Positions 26,001-38,110 of a DNA stretch of 64,000 bases are shown here, one piece after another. The notes beneath the pieces were generated by a model. The model had not been told where the DNA came from and did no database searches. It saw nothing but the letters and a program-made list of their open reading frames with translations. The stretch is from Lagopus muta (Eukaryota; Chordata; Aves; Galliformes; Phasianidae), in assembly GCF_023343835.1 (NCBI RefSeq), contig NC_064433.1, forward strand, positions 52,418,871 to 52,482,870, written 5' to 3'. How positions within the stretch are numbered: position 1 is the first letter of the stretch; every line of letters begins with the position of its first letter. The translations under genes were made by a program, and so were the position numbers.

Positions 26001-29000
26001 TAGTTCTGCAAGATCTCACAAGCTTAGCACATCATGTTTTAAACTTGAGGTCAGTGAGATAACGAGATGACGCAGGAAGACAGAGTCACCCTATGCGTAT
26101 TTCTCTTCACAGCAGTAGCAGTTCCTGTGTCACTCGTGTCACAGAGGCATGAAGACAGTTTATATAAATGCTCAAAAAGTGTTTAAGATTTTTACAACTA
26201 TAATTAATAAGTATCCTACACCTTTTCTTTTTCTTCCTTTCTTCATTTTTTCTTTCTTTCTATTTTTTTCTGCAAGACTAAGAATACTTGTCTGTAGTTC
26301 TCACTGATTTGAATTCACATAATTCTCCTACGTTATTACATATATTATGTATATTTTATATTATGTACACACAGAATCACAGAATCATAGAATGGCCCAG
26401 GTTGGAAGGGATCTCAAGGATCATGAATCTCCAACCCCCCTGCCAGAGGCAGGGCCACCAAGCTCCCCATTTAATACTAGACCAGGCTGCCCAGGGCCCC
26501 ATCCAACCTGGCCTTGAACACCTCCAGGGACAGGGCAGCCACAACCTCCCTGGGCAGCCTGTGCCAGCACCTCACCACTCTCATAGTAATACACATAATA
26601 CATAATATATATTATTATGTATTAATGTCAGAGATTTCTTTCCAACTCTTCAGTTTGCATTGCAGATATAGCCACATGTTCAGAAGCAGACTTGTGTTTG
26701 TTTTCTTTCCCCAAAATGGCTACGTGCCAAACACTGGGAAATATTACTGAAAATCATGGTTATCAAGAACATTGTTTGGATATCAGGTACCCAAACAGTT
26801 CAGGCTCAAGATTGCTGAAGGCTGTGCCATCACACTGAGGAGTTCATAATCTCTGTGTGAATTCACCATTTCTCTTTAAAACCATCTAATTATTTATGCA
26901 ATGTGAACAGAACTTACAATCCAATCAAAAAAAAAGTCAGAAGACAGATGTTGTATATGTGTACTTTTCAGAAAAATAAGTCTTTGGTCACATTGTCTGA
27001 TAACAAACAAATCATCTTCAACACTGATACGGGTAAAATGCTAATGTCATCTTCCAAAGTATTTAGTACTGTTTTCCTTTACTGTGCTAATCATATAGAA
27101 GTTCAGTTCTCTTGTGCAAACACAAAACAATTAAGGGGATCCCGCCCTTGGTATTGTACTGCATGAGAGCAGATTTCTGAGGGGTCCATTCAGTTGTGAA
27201 ACAAGAGAAGTAGGCCTGTAACTGGAGGAACCTTTCCCTTACTGCAAGTTTTTTGTTTTCTTCTTCCTTCTCCCACTATTCCCCCTCATCAGATTCATAA
27301 TTTCTAGAACATCTTTGCCTTTAACTAAAAAAAAGTTGCTATGATGCTTTTGTAATAATGCCTATTTTGTTTTTATCTATTATTTTTTCTAGTCTTAAGC
27401 CAAATAGATGCCTTTGCACAAATAGACTATTCCCTAGTTAGTTCTCCAGCAGTCTTCAAATCACACATTAACTTGGATTTGAAGGTAATTTGACATTAAT
27501 ATCTCTGTGCTCTCAAAGTCTGTTCTGATACTCTTCTGCCTTTTTTCATTTTCTTTCACTACAGTCTTAGTCAGCTTCTCCACTATTCAGTTAGAAAAGC
27601 AATAAGGATTTGTGATGTTTCGAGTAACAGCTGTTTTAGAAACCAGACACAAATGTTTATTTAATATAGTAACTGCATTGGTTAATTCACCAAAAAAGTT
27701 CAATCCCTTCAGATGTGCTTTATAATGAGTGATACATAATCTATGATGCCTACCACTGTGACTGGGATGAGTCCATGTCTTGTATATGGAGAGGTCACAC
27801 CCAAAAAAGACTTCTCACAGAGAAGCAACACACAGCAGTTCCATTCTCACTAGTTTTTCACCTTTTCTGGCAAGAGATATCCCAGCAACACTCAGCTGAT
27901 CCAGCAACTTCAACCATCTTTGTAAGGTAGAGCATCACTATTGCTCTCAGTTGGCTTCAGTTTAGAAAGACATGCTAGAGTAACATTTGAAACTCTCTCT
28001 CTGCTTATTTTATTCAAGAAGCACCATCCATAAGAAAAAAGAAAAAGAAACACATCAAGGTTCTTTGGACACCTTTTGCAAGGAAGATATAAGCAGTTTA
28101 AGAGTATTTAGCAATATCGTTAATTCTGGAACTATAGCTAGTTAGAATTTGCAAGTTAAACTTCAACATGCTGACACCCATCATGAGATGACAGACGAGT
28201 CAGGTAAAGAAGTGATTGATCTTCAGTGTTCCTTGGAACAAGCTGATTTTTGGTGGTTTTGAGTTGCCGTTTTCCAGCTCTCAATCTTTTTTTATCAGGG
28301 TTAGGTGTTTCCTTTGTGTCTCTCTTTTACACTACTTTTAGTGCTTATCAGGAGGCGAAGAAGAGTTCCTGAAGAATTTCCTTCAGTGTCACTCTTAGAT
28401 TAAGTCAACAACTGTATCTTTGCAACAGAAGAAAACTGTGCTCTATAGCATTTTTATTCTGACTCATGGTGGCAGTTCAGAACTTTCACTTGAGTGCTCA
28501 AATTCAAATTTTGAAAGGGTGGAGGCCAGGTTCTCTGTGATTCCTGTTTTGTTTTGTTTTGTTTTTTTCCAAAAGAACTTCAATTTGCTGATTTTCAAGG
28601 CATATAAGAAACTCTTGTTTGCTTTAGGTTTTACTTATTGTCAATTTTATCTTCAGGTTAAGAAGATAGGATAAGAATTTGCTCTATTCAACCACTACTA
28701 ATGCATTCTGACAAATACAGATGCTTACAAGTAGAAATACTTGTTAATGACTCTTTGCAGGGCACAGTCTATCCAGTAGGAAATCACACAGACCCCCCCT
28801 TTGTGCCTGCTCCGTTTGGTCTCCCAAACAAAGGTGATTCCATGCTCTACTTAGGAGTCTCCAGTTATTTTCTTGAGTCTGCTACATTGGCTTACTACAG
28901 AGCAGGGGTCTTTAATATCACCATCTCCAAAGACGTGAGTATGATTTGTATGTAATGGAATTACAAATACCAGTAGCATGAATGGTCAGCAGAGGAGGCT

Positions 29001-32000
29001 AATACTTCACAGGCTGCCCAGGGAAGTAATGGAGTCACCATGCCTGGAGGTGCTCAAGGAATGTATGAATGTGGCACTGAGGGACATGGTGAGTGGGCAT
29101 GGTGGGGTGGGTAGGCAGTTGGACTAGGTGATCTTAGTGTTCTTTTCCACCTTAATGATTCTATGATGCTGTGATTATGTTTGCCATGTCACACAGGTCT
29201 GGATCAGAATTCTGCTGCTTACATGACTGAACCAGGACATTTTTTTTTTTCATTTCATCATTTTAGATAGTCAAAGTCTCCCTCAGGCCTGAACTTACTG
29301 GCAGTTCTAGGCAGTAAATGGCAGAGATGAATGTCACAGAGCTGGTGTGCAAAGCATGCATGAAATAACCAAGGAAAGCTTTCCTCTGCATGAGTTCCAA
29401 ACAACAATGGAAAGGGCAAGATAGGACAAAGAATACTTAGTTCACCATCTGCTGCATAGAGGCCCACAACACATGTACTGGCTGTGCTGAAAGTAGCAAA
29501 ATGAGGCAAGAAGCAGGTACAGGGAAAGTGAATTTTCAGTTGTGAAGAACATGTAAGACTTGTCTCAGAAATGCTGTTTCCACAACAGCACTAGTAGACA
29601 GGGATTGCAAGAAGTTTTGCTTGATGAAACATTGCTAAGAGGGTATGGCACTGGAAAACATCATCACAGTGATCAGCAGAAAAAGGGTAAATAAGATTTT
29701 TGAGTCCTATCTGACATATTCAGTGTATTTCATCTGAGAGAGTCCCAAAGGCAGGAAGAAAGCAGGATGCCAGGTCTGTTCTTTCAAAGCTTAACAGGTA
29801 CTCACTGTCTGGTAGGTGCCTCTGAGATAGATCCATGGGAAAGAAATCTTTCTCTCCTCTCTTCCACAGATTACTGTGGCTCCCCTAGGAATCATACTGG
29901 GTCAAGGAAATACTAAATTAAACACGGATTATTTAGAGTCAAAGTAAATAGAGTATGCTTTTTTCAAGGAAGCCCTCCTTTTTAAGCTCATATAATGACC
30001 TGACTTATTTCATTTGTTTACAGCTAGCTACTACTTTTAACCTAACTACAGCCATGCTGAAAGATTTTGTTCCTGAGGTGGGTACTTCTGCCTGTACAGA
30101 TCTTTTAAAAAAGAGCAGTAGCTGATGTCTGCTGTGGATATTATTTGTGTAACATATTTGCAAAAGTTTGGAGAAGACAAGGAAGCTGAGTCCGTTGACA
30201 AGTAGTGGAAGATTCAAACATACATGTCCTCTCCTGATAACTCCATGTTCTTCCTAACTATATCACACTAATCTGAAGTCATTCTCTGTCCCCATGAGTG
30301 CCAAATTCACTCTCAGTCTCTGAAAAAGTTATAAAGACTATGTCCTGGACATCTTCTGCAAGGTCTGTCTCCTTTTATTCCTGTTGAAGTAAATTCATCT
30401 CTATTGGGCTAGCCTGACTTCACTATTTCAAGATACCTTCTAGCTGCAGGAAATTATATACAATGGGAAGTAATAGTCATGAGGAGCACAGTTTATAAAT
30501 GCAACACAAGACATCAAGATACTTACAAGATGCTTTAAAAATACCTAATATGGCAACGTTTGCTATGAAGTTGGGACATTTTTTGTCCTCTAAGAGTTTA
30601 TCTTTTTTTTTTTTTTTTTAATGACTCTCTGGAAGGCTGCTCTTCCAATTTTCTGTATTGTCATATTGTCAGGGTCATCAGTTTTTTTGTGCATGTTGGG
30701 GGGGAATTGTTCATTTCCCTCATTCCCTCAGTTCTTTATCATGTGTTACCAGTCCCCTCCTTTTGAAGTCCCTTAAATTATTTCTCCAGATATATCTAAA
30801 TATATGTTGGTGGATCTAAAGCTTCTTCATTTGCTTTGTGGTCTCTGCAACTCAGCATGTATGCCATGCTAGCTTCAACATTTAAACAGGTGCAATAAAA
30901 ATTGACTATTTCGAAGTTACTCTTGAGTTTAACAAGAGTATTGTTATATAGCACCTTGTTGTGAGATAGCCACAGAAACTGTAGTTTAAAAAAAACTGAA
31001 GCTGCAGGAACTGCACATTTAACCTTTTCTCTCTGAAATCCCACAGCTTGCTCTGCATTGCCCAACAGCATGCCCAGTGCTTCTGAAACTGATGGCTACA
31101 TCACCACCTGTTGTCAGTTTGCAGTCAGACACGTGCAGACTATGGATCACTGGGTCTGTAGAGGTGTTTGCTGTTCTGCCAAATTCAACCATCCAGTACA
31201 TCTTTACAGGGAATCTAGTAAGTAGCATGAACTAGAAGATAACATTCAGTGCCGAGACTGAACAAATTATACAGTAATCTTTCAAGTCCTTCTAAAATCA
31301 GACATCAGCATAATATACCATATACAAGTCTGTCACAAGTGTACATACTGTTCTGTTGCATTTCACAGGGAGAAAACTTGCACTACATACTGTAGAATTT
31401 AATACACATGTGCAGCAAGCAATTTATGAAACTTATTCTTCCCATGTGGGAAGTTGAGTGGTTCTTTGAGAATAAATTATAATATATATAAATGGGATTA
31501 TCTGATGTTCCTAACTTGTTCCTTCTTGTTCAGTGTGTTCCCAGACATCTTTTCATTAGGTTGAAAGTGATCCAATTAAGTCAGCCATGCAGAGATTTAA
31601 ATGACACTAATGATAAGGAAGGAATCAGGGCAGTATTATCACTTCACTCAGGTAATCCCTGCTGCACTCAGAAAGCAGCAAATTCACAAATGATTTCATT
31701 GTTTATACATACTGACTAAATATAATGTTTAGGTGTTGTGTTTCCAATGACAAAAAGCAGTTGCTGTGTACAGGCACAAATGTATACAGTCACAGAAGAC
31801 TGTTCTGTTTTTTCCCCGCAGACAACAAGTACCAGAGGCAATTTGACAGTAATCAAACAGAAGCTGATCATCTCATTACTTCTGAAGAGGTAATTAAGGA
31901 AAATTCAGAAAGCAGAATTAATGTTTCAAAAGCTAGGACCCACCAGAACATCATTCTGTCTATCTAACAGCACTTGTTTCACCAAGAGAAGAGTAATGGT

Positions 32001-35000
32001 TACCTTCTTTCTCACAGGGGCTCTAAAATACTTTTGACTATTTAATCTATACTGTGCAGAGAAAATACAATAATACTGTGGAATAACCACGTCTCCTGTA
32101 CAATGTGATATTACCCCTTTCTTAAGGTAAAATACCCTCCAAATGACAGTGTTCAACATATTCAATATCTTAAAGTCATTTGTTTAAGTCTGTGCTGATG
32201 CTAGAGAATGAAGTTCAGTTGTTTATTCTACACCCTTTCCATGTTGCTGCCTTGCCATGTCTGAACATCATAAACAGATGCCACCATGAAAATGCTTTAG
32301 AGGAGCAGTACAACAAGCTCTTTGTACACCTTTACATGCAGGAAAGGGAAAAGTGACACTAAATAGCTGATACTACTACATGCCATCAAAACACAGAATC
32401 TACAAAACTGTAGAAGTAGGTTGATTTCAGAAAGATCCCCCTGATTCCATAACAAGTGGATAGTCGTCTGTTTTGATAAAAACACTGTTAAGAATCAAAG
32501 TCTCTGGCAAAATTAAATATGTTAATCAGCACAAAATCAGTAAGAAGTTGCACAAATGAAATGTAAAGGAAATGCAAATTCTGACTACCTACTATACTTC
32601 TGGATTCAATTTTTGTAGACACATTTTGCAGCACTTTAAGAAAAAAAAGCAAAACAAAACAAAACCACGTATATTCTGTTTTCTGGAGAGCAAATGTGTG
32701 TTTCTTGAAGACTGTTCACTTCAAGCAGTGACTATGCAAAACCATTTTTAGTGAATCCTTTTTACTTCTTCGCTTTAGGCTCCAGTTCTCCCTGGTGCAC
32801 TCTGCTGTTAGATTCTCTCAGGTAAGTTAATGGTTTCAGTGCCTAGGACAGGTAGCCGAGCCCTTCAGAGTTAAAAGCAGTTTAGCCAAAGTTGTTTCTG
32901 GACAATTCTCCATCTGAATTTGAAATACATCTGCCACTGCTCCTTCTGTTTTCAAATACATTACCTGTTTTGTTTGTTTGTTTGTTTTTCTTTCTAGTAC
33001 GAGGAAATAACTCTGGGGGTGTTGTTTCCTTTGTCAACAGAGACACCAAATATTATTATTATCATGCAACATTAATTGAAACAGGGAGAAGTGTCTGCCT
33101 AGACTGCATGACCTGGTCTGCCATCACAATTGATTTTACTGGCTTCTGCATCCAAGCAGGACAAAGGCAGGCATGGGGCTAGCACTTCTTCTATCTGTTT
33201 CTGACAGCCAGCCTGAATTCACAGCTGCATTAAGCAGACATAAAAGTAGGAATAAGTACAAAGTCAAGCTTAAGCTCAGCTTCAGGAATTATCTTGAATC
33301 ACTCCAAGCAAATAAAAGGAGAGTAAAAAACAGGGAGTAAAAGGAACAGCATGCCACTGGATTGGTCATTCATCAAGAATTGATCAGGGCAACTACAACA
33401 GCTCAACACAACCTACACCTTTAAGAGAAGGAAGGAAAACACCAAGCACAGCAGGATAAGACGGAACACCGAAGAGGGAGCAGTTAGTGCCACCCAGAAC
33501 ACAGTTCATTTCTGAAAACTCAGACTTGAAAGCTGAAAAGGAGTTAAACAGATTGCATTCCTACAGTTAAGGTTGAGTTCAGGTACTAAACACACAGGAA
33601 AAAAAAATCGTATTGCAAGAAAAATGAACACTGCATTGCTTTGTGTATTCACATCATCCAGGTGCCATTTAAAACAAAAAAGAATCTTTTTTTTTTTTTT
33701 AACCTGAGATTTTCTTTGCCAGTTTTCCTTCTTAGCAATGAAAGGTCTTGTTTCTGATCTTTTGTAGTTCTAACCCTTGCTTTTCAACCTCGAGAAGCAG
33801 TCCCCTGGGCATCATGCAACAATCACCAAGTGTGTTTTCCCCCTTACTGCAGGTCTCACTGGTGGAGAATTTGCTGTCTTACACTTTACGGAGGGTGCTG
33901 ATCCCAGTAATCAGTGGTAAGGACTGTGGCCAGTTCCTGAGAGCAGTGGGTGGGAAAGCAAGACTGAAACCATTAAAGAGAGTGCACAGCTTCAAGGGCT
34001 GTAGTGTGAGAGGTTCTCTGTCAGTTTGACTACACCTGGACAGCTGTCTGTGCTGATCCCTCAATCACCTGAATCAGACAAAGGCTGGGACAGAGCGAGT
34101 CTCAGCTCCTTTCTAAACAGTGTGCATGAGTTTCCTTCTCATTGAAAGAAGTGCAGCCGCAGAGGTCAGACGTGCTTGAGTCTCATCTCAACAGAGTCAA
34201 GCCATAACGAGAGAATGGTACAGATCTGGGAAGCTCAAAAGTGCATCTGCATGTTGTGGCTTTGGGACAGTGTAACATTATCATTTCCCTCTGCATTTAT
34301 GCTCTGCCTGCTACCCCAGGCAGGACAAAGTAGAAAATCAGCTCAGTGAGATGTAGAGAGTGAGGGATGATGAAGAAAGAGGTGAAAGTGAAAAGAAACA
34401 TATGGAACAGTATAGAAGGTGCCTGTGGGATAAACAAGGGCAAGGAGACTGCTGAGGAAGGAGGTGAGATATTGATGAGGGATGCAAAAGTCAAATGGTT
34501 GAAAAAGCAAGTAGGACAAAACCTGGGGCTTGACCCAGGAAAGTAGGAATGGATGAAAATAAGAGGGACCCACAGGCTTAGATGACCATATAGAGAATAA
34601 ATTGGAAGGAAGATGGCAAATAAGTCAGAGTGGGAAACATTAGAAACCACATCCCATGGAGTAGATGTCTGAAAAGGAGCAAAGGCAGATTGCAGTGTCG
34701 AACAGCTGAGAAATTTTGAGAGGTCTGTCCACTACTTTTTCATGGGAATTGTTGCTTCTTAGCAAATACAAGCATCACAGATACAGTGGTTACTGATTAA
34801 AGAGAAATCTTAAAACTAACTGAGTTCCTACTGAAAAATGCTTCTGAAGTATTTTATTATTACTTATAGATATATTTGTCCTTTTTTAAGATAAATTAGG
34901 AAAAGGATTTTCTCTTCCTAACTTGGCCCACACCAGCCTGGTTGGACCTGTAATAAAAATGAATCAGGTGAGAAGGTCTCACTTTTAGTTAAATAATATT

Positions 35001-35599
35001 GATTCTTTTTCAGTTCTGTAAATTTGTGCATATTGCTGTGTTGTGTCGTTCTAAAGATAGCTAATAGTAAAGCTTTAACTATACAGTAGATTGAAAATCC
35101 ACACTCTGGATGAAAAATGTACACACACGCAGCCCACCAGACCAGGGAGCTTTGAGCATTTGTAGATTATAAAGGGTCCTCTACCCTTTTGGGGGAATCC
35201 CAGCAAAGTGAAAACACCACAGCAACAGCTGTGCTATCCCCAGCAGGTCTTAGGAGCATTAAATGAGCTCTCACTACTGTGACCTTTCCATAGTACTGGA
35301 AAGCTAAGATGCAACCTCAGTGTCCTTGTGGTTAGCATTACCCAGCATTGTGGAGGGCTGCTAACATCAGAGCCTATCTGTACCCTGAAGTCAACTGAAT
35401 TTCAGGAAGCACAAAGCCATGATTGTTTCCTGCACTGCTGAGGGACTAATTGTCAAATCTACTAACACTGAATATGTCTGTCTGAAATTTAAGGTAATTT
35501 TACGTGTTCTTGTTTCCTCAGGGTCATCTTGTGATTTTCACTGATGTTCACTATGAACATGAACAAGGGGAAGATGAGGACCTTCGCAGACACCCCTAA
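17091..35599 (+). CDS. BPIFC: BPI-fold protein, BPIFC-like (copy A), complete, 15 coding exons
   Basis: Secreted lipid-binding protein of the BPI/LBP/PLTP family; the specific ligand of BPIFC is not known to me. Exons: 17091-17193, 19232-19343, 21633-21761, 24567-24722, 25414-25477, 25565-25625, 27393-27484, 28761-28934, 30024-30077, 31047-31217, 31822-31889, 32779-32821, 33853-33916, 34891-34967, 35522-35599. All borders are AG/GT and the frame is unbroken (481 codons, TAA at 35597). A signal peptide covers about residues 1-19, then [16 protein letters not shown]. The family's conserved disulfide pair is present as Cys151 and Cys190. Exon 8 ([32 protein letters not shown]) starts the second barrel. 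It resembles human BPIFC more than copy B does in exons 7-8. Three extra cysteines lie in exon 10 (about 320, 324, 345), and the C terminus has an acidic tail ([14 protein letters not shown]). The coding exon starts at an acceptor (17068), so a non-coding 5' exon is expected upstream. Confidence 0.93.
18361..18560 (-). mobile_element. Diverged CR1 3' fragment
   Basis: CATAGAACCATAGAATTGCT followed by CAAGTTGGAAAAGACTTTAA and GATCATCAAGTCCAACTGC, a diverged CR1 3' end on the minus strand, in intron 1 of copy A. The right end is approximate. Confidence 0.7.
18711..18730. repeat. Poly-G run
   Basis: Thirteen consecutive G, then AA and five more G, in intron 1 of copy A. This is an unusual homopolymer for this AT-rich surrounding. 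Confidence 0.9.
19472..19715 (-). mobile_element. CR1 LINE 3' fragment
   Basis: CACAGAATCACAGAATCATA, GGAGTTGGAAGAGACCCCTG and ATCTAGTCCAATCCCCTGC on the plus strand give the complement of a CR1 3' end. It lies in intron 2 of copy A, 128 bp after the exon 2 donor. Confidence 0.88.
20596..20862 (+). mobile_element. Diverged CR1 3' fragment
   Basis: Sense-strand CR1 landmarks: TTGGAGAATCTCCATCCTTG, GACTTGGCC-like ACTTGGCCTGGCTTGGATTA and GGTTCCTTCCAACCTAAGT, in intron 2 of copy A. The left border is uncertain. Confidence 0.65.
23392..23868 (-). mobile_element. Well-preserved CR1 3' fragment with open ORF2 tail
   Basis: Complement of the CR1 3' end: CACAGAATCACAGAATCACC, GGGTTGGAAGGGACCCCAAG and so on. 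The minus strand from 23860 to 23483 is open for 125 codons and encodes the C terminus of CR1 ORF2 ([58 protein letters not shown]). It is the best-preserved CR1 frame in the window, suggesting a younger insertion. It is in intron 3 of copy A, 5'-truncated. Confidence 0.93.
26372..26586 (-). mobile_element. CR1 3' fragment in an AT-rich near-palindrome
   Basis: CACAGAATCACAGAATCATA, GGTTGGAAGGGATCTCAAGG and CCAACCTGGCCTTGAACACC. It is flanked by TATTATGTA-type AT-rich sequence on both sides and lies in intron 6 of copy A. Confidence 0.92.
28975..29180 (+). mobile_element. CR1 LINE 3' fragment
   Basis: Sense-strand CR1 end: CAGGCTGCCCAGGGAAGTAA, TGGAGTCACCATGCCTGGAG, GGACTAGGTGATCTTAGTG and CCTTAATGATTCTATGATG. 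It begins about 40 bp after the exon 8 donor of copy A. Confidence 0.92.
32968..32989. repeat. (TTTG)n microsatellite
   Basis: About five TTTG units within intron 12 of copy A. Confidence 0.8.
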
Positions 35600-36017
35600 T
35601 GCCCCTTTTCTTTCAAAAAATAATAGAGAAAAAAGAGGTCTTTCTTCTTTTGGCTTGTATGGAATAGATGCTATAACATTAGAATCTTGGATCTTGGTCA
35701 CTATTTTTGATGTTTCTTCACTTTTCATAAACCAAATCTGTTGGTTTTTTAATATAGTGGGTATAGCTGACTTTTATTGATGCTTTAGAAAACTTGTTTC
35801 AGTCTGATGGGAAGGAGTGACTGGGTTTTCTTGTGTTATAAACACCAAGTTTTATTAATTTCAGGAACCAGTTATTGCATTATTCAACTTATCTCCATTA
35901 GTGTTAGCGACGTTTTATGTGTAGAGTGAGATCTTATTTTTTGTAATATTTTTACAGTTTGTCCCTTTGTAACTGGATACCATGACTGGGAACAGATTTA
36001 TGAAATCTAGTGAATTA
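35600..36017. other. 3' flank / presumed 3' UTR of copy A
   Basis: Sequence after the TAA stop of copy A. No canonical AATAAA was found in the first about 400 bp; a TATAAA variant near 35838 is a possible poly(A) signal. The CR1 element begins right after this stretch. Confidence 0.4.
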
Positions 36018-38110
36018 TCACAGAATTATAGAATCAAAATTTATGTTGAAGTAACCTCCAAGGGCCATCTAGTCCAGTGATCACCTAAGAACAGGACTGG
36101 TTAGATCACGTTGCTGCAGTCTGTGTCCATGTGAGTTTTGAACCTCTCCAAGGACAGAGATTCCACAACCTTTCTGGGCAACATTTTCTGCTGTTTAACC
36201 AGCTTCAGAGTGAATTTATTTTCCTGATATCGAATCAGAATTTCCCATGTTCCAACTTGTGTCCATTGCCTTTTTTCTCTGCACTGTGCACTTCCAAGAA
36301 GAGCCCAGCTCCCTCTTTTCTGTATCCTCAGATCAGAAAGTTGTAGAAAATAAAAAAATCTTGGCAGGCTCTCTCTTTTCCAAGCTGAACATATTTGATC
36401 TCTCATACTGTCCTAGTAGATCATGTTCTTCATCCTCATAACCATTTTTGTGATACCTGCTGGACTTGATCCAGGATGTCAATATCATTCCTGCAGTGGG
36501 GAGCCCAAATTGGACACAGCAATTCACAGTCTTGCAAATGCGAAATAGAAAGGAAGAAACACTTACCTTCATGTGCAGCTTTATGTTCAACCTTGCTGTC
36601 CACTAAGATTCACAGATCCTTCTCTGCATAGCTTGTTTCTAAAGATCCCCTAGCCTGGACTGATGCAGGGCATTACTCCCTCCCGGACATGAGGAGTGCA
36701 CTCACTGCTCCTCACAGGTTGGTGCTGTGTACAAAGTCGCCAAGAGTGCATACTGTCCCATCATCCACACCATCAGTGAAGGAATTAAGCAGTGCTGATC
36801 GCAATATTGATTCCTCTGGAGCTCCCACTAGTTGCCAGTCAACACCTTGACTTTGCTAATCACAACTCTGATTCTGGCCACACAACCAATTTTCCATGTT
36901 CCTTCTCCACCCTGTAAATTACCAGTTTAACGAGACTAATGGAGACTGTTTCAGAGACCTTACTGAAATCAGAGTATATCATATCCATTGCCCTTCCATT
37001 GTCCACAGCACCAGTCAGCTGATCATAGAAAGCACTGAAGCTGGCCAGGTGTGCTCTGCCTCTGGAATACTCATGCTGGTTGCTCCCAATTACGTTATCC
37101 TTCATGTGCTTTAGAAATGGCTTCTAAGATATTTTACTCCATATCCATCCCAGGGTTTGAGGTGAGACTGACCATCTTGTATTTCCCTGCATCATTCTCT
37201 TTGCCTTTCTCGAAAGCAGGTGTGATGTTAGCCTGTTTTCCAATCATGAGGAACTTCTGACTGCCATGACTTTAATAGAGAGCAGCTTATTTCTGTGATC
37301 AGTCAGCCAGCAGCTTTGAGTGCTTCCTGTCTAGTCCCATGGATTTGTGTACATCCATGTGGGTGAAGTGATCCCAAACATTGGCTTTCTCTGCTGTGGT
37401 TTATGTCTCACTCCCACAGGCTCTGCAAGGAGCTGAAGGACCGGTGTGTCTTGATGACAGATCTTACTAGTGAAGACATCTTTTTCTACATCTCTAATCA
37501 CAAGTCCCTAGCCTCCTTTGCAACGTAGCCACACTCCCCTGAAACTTTCTTTTGCTATTGATGTATTTACAGAGCCCTTCACCTCCCATGGTTGTTTCAG
37601 CTCCAAATGAGTTTTGGCTTTCCTGACTTCATTCCTACATGTGCAAGCAATGTCTTTGCGCTCCTTTCAAGTAGCAGGTCCCAGTTTCCATCTTCTGTAT
37701 GCTTCCTTTTTGTGTCTGAGGTCACTCAAGAGCTTTGTGTTCATCTACTCTGGCCTTCTGCCATGGTTGCTCAACCGTCTGAACATTGTTCTTGTGCTCT
37801 GAGGAGGTTGTCCTTGAAGATTTGCCAGCTTTGGGCCTTTGCTCTGCAGGGTATTTTCCCACAGATCTTGCCAAGCAGGCTCCTGAAATCTTCACATCTG
37901 AAGTCTAAAGCTGTAATTCTGTTTTTTGTCTTGCACACTCCTCTCAGGATCTGAAACTCCACAGTCTTGTGCTCACTGCAACCAAGACTGTCCTGTCCTT
38001 GATTGTCATCCCGCAGTTTTTCCTTGTTTGTAAGTAGCTGCAGCTCTTTGAGGGGATCAGGCTCCACATAATTCTTTAATTCTAGAACTCTCAAATTTCT
38101 GGAACTGAAG
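36018..38110 (-). mobile_element. Long CR1 element (~2.1 kb) with reverse-transcriptase remnant
   Basis: Left end shows a CR1 3'-type terminus (CACAGAATTATAGAATC). The minus strand then reads the CR1 ORF2 order backwards across the region. An RT block lies at 37105-36860 (ASFSAFYDQLTGAVDNGRAM, DMIYSDFSKVSETVS). The linker between endonuclease and RT is near 37930-37770 (RITALDFRCEDFRSLLGKI, SWQIFKDNLLRAQE). The RT catalytic loop and several segments are lost or out of frame, so it is dead. The endonuclease end is not clear past about 38.1 kb. It occupies a third of the spacer between the two BPI-fold genes. Confidence 0.85.

Larger units (their letters stand above)
17194..35521. other. Introns of BPI-fold copy A
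   Basis: Fourteen introns from 87 bp (25478-25564) to about 2.8 kb (21762-24566). They hold the CR1 fragments listed separately, a G-run at 18711 and TTTG repeats at 32968. The introns at 25626-27392 and 31890-32821 also include AT-rich and A/T-run sequence. The plus strand at about 34320-34640 is markedly purine-rich, which gives a long meaningless open frame on the minus strand. Otherwise no other gene was recognised inside them. Confidence 0.55.

Noticed and set aside
34297-34650. A 117-codon minus-strand open frame rich in Phe, Leu, Ser and Pro
   Set aside because: It is the complement of a purine-rich stretch in intron 13 of copy A, with no motif or splice context.
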